From: Alphaproteobacteria bacterium
GTDB taxonomy: Bacteria > Pseudomonadota > Alphaproteobacteria > Micropepsales > Micropepsaceae
Assembly (NCBI GenBank): GCA_021325375.1
Contig: JAJPHG010000019.1
Span: 1 to 64,000 of the forward strand
Reading direction: 5' to 3'
DNA length: 64,000 nt
The notes below the pieces were generated by a model. The model was not told the origin of the DNA. It saw only the letters and a list, made by a program, of their open reading frames with translations, and searched no databases. The number at the start of each line of letters is the position of its first letter. Within the stretch, counting starts at the first letter, position 1. The translations under genes and the position numbers were made by a program. Shown in pieces: positions 59,469-64,000 of the stretch.

Positions 59469-60815
59469 ATGCCCGCCCCGCGATTCTTCGCACGCGAAGA
59501 GTTTTTCGGCTGGCTTCTATTCGACCCGCGCACGCATCAATACGTCGTCCCGGTCACCTCGGCGGCGATATGCGCATTTCGTAGAGTCATCGAAGACGGC
59601 GACCTTCCGTTGGCGGACGAGTTGCCCGGCGACGACCGCGATCACGCCGCCGACATTGCCCGCTGGCTGCGCGACAACGATTGCATCCCGGGCTCGATCC
59701 GCATTTCCTGCCGCGCGCCGAAGCCCGGAATGCTGTCCGCGCCGCTCAACGTCTATTTCGACTTCACCAGCATCTGCAATCTCGCCTGCACGATGTGCTA
59801 CGACGAGCCGAAGCGGGCCGGCACCAAGCGTAGTTCGGAGCTGACCGTTGCCGAGATCGACGGCGTGTTCGCTCAGCTGGGCGAGATGGGGGTGTTTCGC
59901 GTCGATCTCGCCGGCGGCGAGCCGACGCTCCTGCCGGACGTGCTGGAGGCTTATCTCGCGGCGGCGGACAAGCATCACATATCGGTCAGCATGACCACGA
60001 ACGGCACGCGCCTTTCCTACGATCTCTCGCGGCGCATTCTGGGACACGGGCTCAAGACGGTTACCGTCAGCATCGACGGCCACGATGCCGGCATGAACGA
60101 CCGTGTCCGCGGCGCGGGTGCTTTCGAAAAAGCGGTCCTCGGCCTTCAAAATCTTCTGACGGCCAAACGCGATCTGGGCAGCGATACCGTCATCGCCATC
60201 AAGAACACATTCCGTCCGACCATCACTGCGGAGGAGATCGGCGGCTTTGTCGAGCTCGGAAGGAGCTTGGGCGTCGACAAGGTCAAGTTCAACTCCATGC
60301 GGCCATCCGGCGAAGCGGCCGCGGACAGGGAGCTGATCTCGGCAGTCCCGGCCTACTACGCGGCGCTGCGCGAGATGAAGCGCCTGGCCGATCTGTCCGA
60401 CGATGTCGAGATCAGCGGGCCCGTGAATCCGGCCACCTGCTTCGGCGGGCGCATCTCTCACCTGACCGACTGGGGCTGCGTCGCCGGCAAGGAGCTCATG
60501 ACGATCGACTCGATCGGAAACGTGCGTCCCTGCTCGATGATGAACGATTTCGTGGTTGGCAATGTGCGCTCGAACTCTCTTCGCGAAATCTACTTCAACA
60601 GCCGTATCAACTCCCTGCGAAATGTCGAAAAGGCGGAGTGCAGTTCGTGTTCCGCCTTCATGACGTGCCGCGGGGGATGTCGCGTCCGCAGCCAGGCCGC
60701 CGGGGACTTTTTCGCCAAGGATCCGTTGTGCCCCAAAGACGCCGGTCAGGACATGGTGCATGCCGCGGAACGTGCTCGGCCATTCCAATACCTCGGGCTT
60801 CCACATTCGCTCTGA
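59469..60815 (+). CDS. Radical SAM/SPASM peptide-maturase-like protein
   Basis: CNLACTMC (CxxxCxxC), DLAGGEPTL, SPASM region CVAGKELMTIDSIGNVRPCSMMNDF...CSSCSAFMTCRGGCRVRS; about 90-aa N-terminal extension. Confidence 0.92.
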   Translation: MPAPRFFAREEFFGWLLFDPRTHQYVVPVTSAAICAFRRVIEDGDLPLADELPGDDRDHAADIARWLRDNDCIPGSIRISCRAPKPGMLSAPLNVYFDFTSICNLACTMCYDEPKRAGTKRSSELTVAEIDGVFAQLGEMGVFRVDLAGGEPTLLPDVLEAYLAAADKHHISVSMTTNGTRLSYDLSRRILGHGLKTVTVSIDGHDAGMNDRVRGAGAFEKAVLGLQNLLTAKRDLGSDTVIAIKNTFRPTITAEEIGGFVELGRSLGVDKVKFNSMRPSGEAAADRELISAVPAYYAALREMKRLADLSDDVEISGPVNPATCFGGRISHLTDWGCVAGKELMTIDSIGNVRPCSMMNDFVVGNVRSNSLREIYFNSRINSLRNVEKAECSSCSAFMTCRGGCRVRSQAAGDFFAKDPLCPKDAGQDMVHAAERARPFQYLGLPHSL

Positions 60816-60824
60816 AAGGCAAAG

Positions 60825-62444
60825 ATGATGGCAAAGGTCAGGGTCTCTCTTCCCACGGTCTACGATCCGCGCGAATGGCCGCAGCCCTATTCCGCCGCGT
60901 CCATGTTCCTGGCCGCCGCCGCAGAGCGGCGTCCGGCTTTGGGCGAACGTCTGGAATTCGATTTCCAGAGCTTCGGCAGCAGTTCCGATCCCGCCGAATT
61001 CGCGCGGGCCATAGTCGCCGCGAAGCCGGACATCCTGGGGCTCGGCATCTATACCTGGAACGAGACCGTGCTCGAGACCGCCATCCCGATCATCCATGCC
61101 CTGTCGCCGCACACCCGCATCCTTCTTGGCGGTCTATCCGTGCTCTACAGCGATGCCGAATACTTCAGAAAATTCCCCGAGGTCGACCTGTTCTTCCGCG
61201 GTGACGGCGAGAAATCGTTCCCGGACGTGCTGGAGCATTACGTCGACGGCACTTACGAGGAAGTGCTGAACGGCAACATCCTCATCAGCGGCGTCGCCTC
61301 GCACGCGAACTTCCCGCAGCGGGTGAACGACCGCTCGGCCGTGAAGATGCCGGAGGTCGTGTCGTACTATCTGCGCGACGAGAGCGGGACCTGCTTCTTC
61401 GAGCGTCACGCGGATCAACATTGGAACTGCGTATGGTGGGAGCTTTCGCGCGGCTGCGTCTATACCTGCGCATTCTGTGGCTTTGACGCCCAGGAACTCG
61501 GGTTCCGCCATCACTCCGTCGAACGCGTGCTGCAGGAATTCGACGTCTTCATCGAAAAGAAAGTGAAGCGCGTCTTCATCACCGACGCCATTCTCGGCGG
61601 CAAGCGCGCCAACGCGAAGGAGATCCTCAAGGGTCTCTCCGAACCGCACCGCCGCGACCACAACATGTACATCTACGGTTTCATCCGTCCCGAGCTGGTC
61701 GACGAGGAGTTCGCACGTCTTCTGCACACGTCGAATTTCGCGTTCGTCAATGTCGGGCTGCAGACCGTCAATCCCGACGTGCCGAAAGAGATGCGCGCCA
61801 ACAACCTTTCGCAGATCCGTAAGAATCTGCCCTGGTTGAGCCGCTACGGCGTGCGCTACCAGACGGACCTGATCGCGGGATTCCCCGGTGACACCTATGA
61901 CGGCTTCCTGGATTCGGTGCGCTTCATCATCGAGGAAGCGAAGCCCACGCGCTTCCGCGTCTACCAGCTCAGCGTTCTGCCGGGAACGCCGCTCTACCGG
62001 CTGGCGAAGGAAAAGGGTCCTGAATGGGTTACTTACGACCCGAAGGACGGGTCTGTGACGAGCTCCTACAGCTGGGACGGTCCCGAGCTGAAGCGCATGC
62101 TCAGCTTCGCGAACTTCTCCGTCGCGCTTTACAATTATTTCACGCAGCACGACTGGCTTGGCGACGAAGACCGCTTCCGCAGCCTCGATCTTTTCCATCA
62201 CCTCTATGAGCGCACCCTCCGAGATGAGGAGGAGTTCGGCAAATGGGATCAGAAAGCCGCCTCCTTGAACCAAGACGAGGAGTCGAATATGTGGATCGAG
62301 GCGTTCCTCAAGCGCGAAGGCATAGAGCAGCTGCATCTGCCGAAGAAGAAACGCTCCAAGACGCGCGCTTCGATACCGGTCGAGATGCACGATCCCGCCG
62401 CTTATGCGGCCGCCTATATGCGGGCCGATTCGGTCTACGACTAG
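60825..62444 (+). CDS. B12-binding-domain radical SAM protein
   Basis: N-terminal PDILGLGIYTWNETVLETAIPIIHAL..RILLGGLSV (B12-binding-like) and SRGCVYTCAFCGF (CxxxCxxC). Confidence 0.92.
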   Translation: MMAKVRVSLPTVYDPREWPQPYSAASMFLAAAAERRPALGERLEFDFQSFGSSSDPAEFARAIVAAKPDILGLGIYTWNETVLETAIPIIHALSPHTRILLGGLSVLYSDAEYFRKFPEVDLFFRGDGEKSFPDVLEHYVDGTYEEVLNGNILISGVASHANFPQRVNDRSAVKMPEVVSYYLRDESGTCFFERHADQHWNCVWWELSRGCVYTCAFCGFDAQELGFRHHSVERVLQEFDVFIEKKVKRVFITDAILGGKRANAKEILKGLSEPHRRDHNMYIYGFIRPELVDEEFARLLHTSNFAFVNVGLQTVNPDVPKEMRANNLSQIRKNLPWLSRYGVRYQTDLIAGFPGDTYDGFLDSVRFIIEEAKPTRFRVYQLSVLPGTPLYRLAKEKGPEWVTYDPKDGSVTSSYSWDGPELKRMLSFANFSVALYNYFTQHDWLGDEDRFRSLDLFHHLYERTLRDEEEFGKWDQKAASLNQDEESNMWIEAFLKREGIEQLHLPKKKRSKTRASIPVEMHDPAAYAAAYMRADSVYD

Positions 62445-62449
62445 AAGCC

Positions 62450-62959
62450 ATGGTTATGATCCACCGCTACGATATCGCAGCGCCGGAGGCCCGAAACCTC
62501 GAAGCTGTCGCCGTTCGCGTGGGAAGCGTGATCGTGGTGGATGAGCTGGAAAGAGTGCTTGTCGGGCAGCGCCATCCGGCCGAGGAGTTCGAGTCCGGCA
62601 GATGGGATCTGCCGGGCGGCAAATGCGAGAGCGGCGAGCCCTACGAGGCGACGGCGCTGCGCGAATTGCGGGAGGAGTTCGGCATTGCCTTGTCGCCGGA
62701 CGACCTGCACTATTTGCGCGGCTATTGCTGCGTGTATGACGACCGTATCGTCAACGCGATCTATTTCAGGGCCCATGTGGAATCCGACGCGCGGATCCTC
62801 ATCGCGGCCGATGAGTTCTCGGGTGGCGGCTTCCGGCCCCTTGCGGAGGTCGCCCAATGGGACCTCGCCTTTGGGCAACAGAGTGTCATTCGGGATTACC
62901 TCGCCACTATCGGCAGGTACAATGAGGAAGGACGCAGCCATGGCATATCAGAGCAGTAG
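62450..62959 (+). CDS. Nudix hydrolase
   Basis: Complete Nudix box GKCESGEPYEATALRELREEFGI (Gx5Ex7REUxEExGU). Confidence 0.92.
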   Translation: MVMIHRYDIAAPEARNLEAVAVRVGSVIVVDELERVLVGQRHPAEEFESGRWDLPGGKCESGEPYEATALRELREEFGIALSPDDLHYLRGYCCVYDDRIVNAIYFRAHVESDARILIAADEFSGGGFRPLAEVAQWDLAFGQQSVIRDYLATIGRYNEEGRSHGISEQ

Positions 62960-63620
62960 ACAGGCGAGTCTCAAGGTGCGGAAACTGGCCAGCGCGGTGG
63001 CCGCGCGGCTGGGCCGCGGCGGAAGCAGCGCATCGGGCATGAATGCGCGCTTGGTCAGCGCCATAGCAGGCAAATTGGCCGCCGCCCGGGGCGCTTCCGC
63101 CCGCGCCGCTTCGGCCAGGACGGCCTCCGCCAAGAACGTGACGCTTGCGAGCATGGTCGCCAAGAAGCTTAGCGCCGCCCGTAGCGCGTCGGCTCGCGCC
63201 GCCGCAGGCGCCGGCGCCTCGGCCAAGAGCGCATCGGCGAAGAACGTTAAGCTCGCAAGCCTGGTCGCGAAGAAGCTTGGTGCCGCCCGTGGTGCGTCGG
63301 CTCGCGCCGCAGCAGGTGCCGGCGCCTCGGCCAAGAGCGCATCGGCGAAGAACCTCAAGCTCGCGAGCCTTGTCGCCAGGAAACTCGCCGTCAGCGGGGC
63401 GGGAGCGAGCCGCGCGGCGCCCGGCGGTGCTGCGCATGCGGACGTCATCAACAAGCTCGCCAGCAAAGTGGCCCACCGTCTGGGCGGCGGCAAAACCAGT
63501 TCCGATCAGGTGCGCGAACTGGCCGAGCACTTCGAACGCATCGCCGGCGCGGCGGGTTCCGGCGGCGCGGCGCAGGATGACCTTCCGACCTCGGACGAGA
63601 CCGCGAGGGGATCGAAGTAG
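62940..63620 (+). CDS. Repetitive Ala/Ser/Lys/Leu peptide (candidate substrate/precursor of the adjacent enzymes)
   Basis: ATG 62940 after GAGGAAGGA. Six LASxVAxKL-like modules with GASARAAAGAGASAKSASAKN linkers; no Cys. Confidence 0.75.
   Translation: MAYQSSRQASLKVRKLASAVAARLGRGGSSASGMNARLVSAIAGKLAAARGASARAASARTASAKNVTLASMVAKKLSAARSASARAAAGAGASAKSASAKNVKLASLVAKKLGAARGASARAAAGAGASAKSASAKNLKLASLVARKLAVSGAGASRAAPGGAAHADVINKLASKVAHRLGGGKTSSDQVRELAEHFERIAGAAGSGGAAQDDLPTSDETARGSK
63123..63400 (+). repeat. 108-bp tandem coding repeats within the 62940-63620 gene
   Basis: Units begin at 63123, 63231 and 63339 (last one diverges after about 60 bp). Confidence 0.85.
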
Positions 63621-63623
63621 CCC

Positions 63624-64000
63624 TTGGCATCGACCGGCGCAGAGAGTGCGGGCCGCTTCGTCTGGCTCCTTGCGCCGACCGCGCCGCCTTCCAGGTCGCC
63701 GCGCTCGGAGGCAGAGGCGCGCGATGCCTGCGCGTTTGCCTACGACAATTGGCGCGTACTGCCGGCATTGCTGCCGCGGCTTGAGCGCTGGCTCGGCAAG
63801 CGTGCGTCTGCCGCGCTGCTCGATCCGCTGCGCCATCGCGCCGCAGCGGCGCGGGCGTTGGCGGAGCTTGAAGAGACCTGCCAGCGGCAATTTCGCGACG
63901 CGTTCGAGCGCCGGGACATCCCGCACGTCTTTCTGAAATCGAGCGCCGTGCGGTGGCTGGCCTATGATGATCCGCACGAGCGCTGTGGTTGGGACGTCGA
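63624..64000 (+). CDS. Partial ORF, nucleotidyltransferase-like (PF14907-type), runs off window
   Basis: Open from TTG 63624 to the window end; translation ends ...FRDAFERRDIPHVFLKSSAVRWLAYDDPHERCGWDV, resembling the VLLKGxAL...DxDL region of that family. Not in the ORF track because there is no ATG. Confidence 0.5.
   Translation, partial: MASTGAESAGRFVWLLAPTAPPSRSPRSEAEARDACAFAYDNWRVLPALLPRLERWLGKRASAALLDPLRHRAAAARALAELEETCQRQFRDAFERRDIPHVFLKSSAVRWLAYDDPHERCGWDV

Noticed and set aside
63123-63400. 108-bp tandem repeats as a CRISPR array
   Set aside because: Repeats are in-frame coding units of an Ala/Ser/Lys peptide, without unique spacers or cas genes.

Overview
GC-rich alphaproteobacterial-looking chromosomal window (taxonomy is inference). 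Six blocks are visible. (1) About 1-2060: the 3' end of a repeat-rich surface/adhesin-like gene that seems to break off mid-repeat, followed by about 1.1 kb of apparently non-coding sequence with phased CAGGGAATT repeats. (2) About 2080-4000: small membrane proteins and an ArsR-type regulator with a double palindromic operator. (3) About 4255-43390: a large xyloglucan utilisation locus. It carries GH74, GH95, GH35, GH31 with a PA14-like insert, GH3, a CE20-like acetylesterase, a TonB-dependent receptor, two tandem flavin-dependent 'tryptophan' halogenases, a cupin_8 protein, FucP-like and sugar-porter MFS transporters, L-fucose catabolic genes and XylX/XylB/XylD-like genes with a LacI regulator. 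Seven copies of a LacI-type operator (consensus TGGTAnCGnTACCA) mark its promoters. (4) About 43490-44870: fatty acid desaturase and cold-shock protein. (5) About 45500-56460: a CusCBA-like HME-RND pump and an AcrAB-like HAE1-RND pump. (6) About 56640-64000: a GloVer-repeat remnant, a class II (B12) ribonucleotide reductase, then a tightly packed cassette: SPASM radical SAM, B12-binding radical SAM, Nudix hydrolase, a repetitive Ala/Ser/Lys/Leu peptide with six LASxVAxKL-like modules, and a partial nucleotidyltransferase-like ORF running off the end. Block 6 is the best candidate for an undescribed system, possibly a RiPP-like peptide-modification cassette. All assignments come from reading the translations and motifs; no searches were run.
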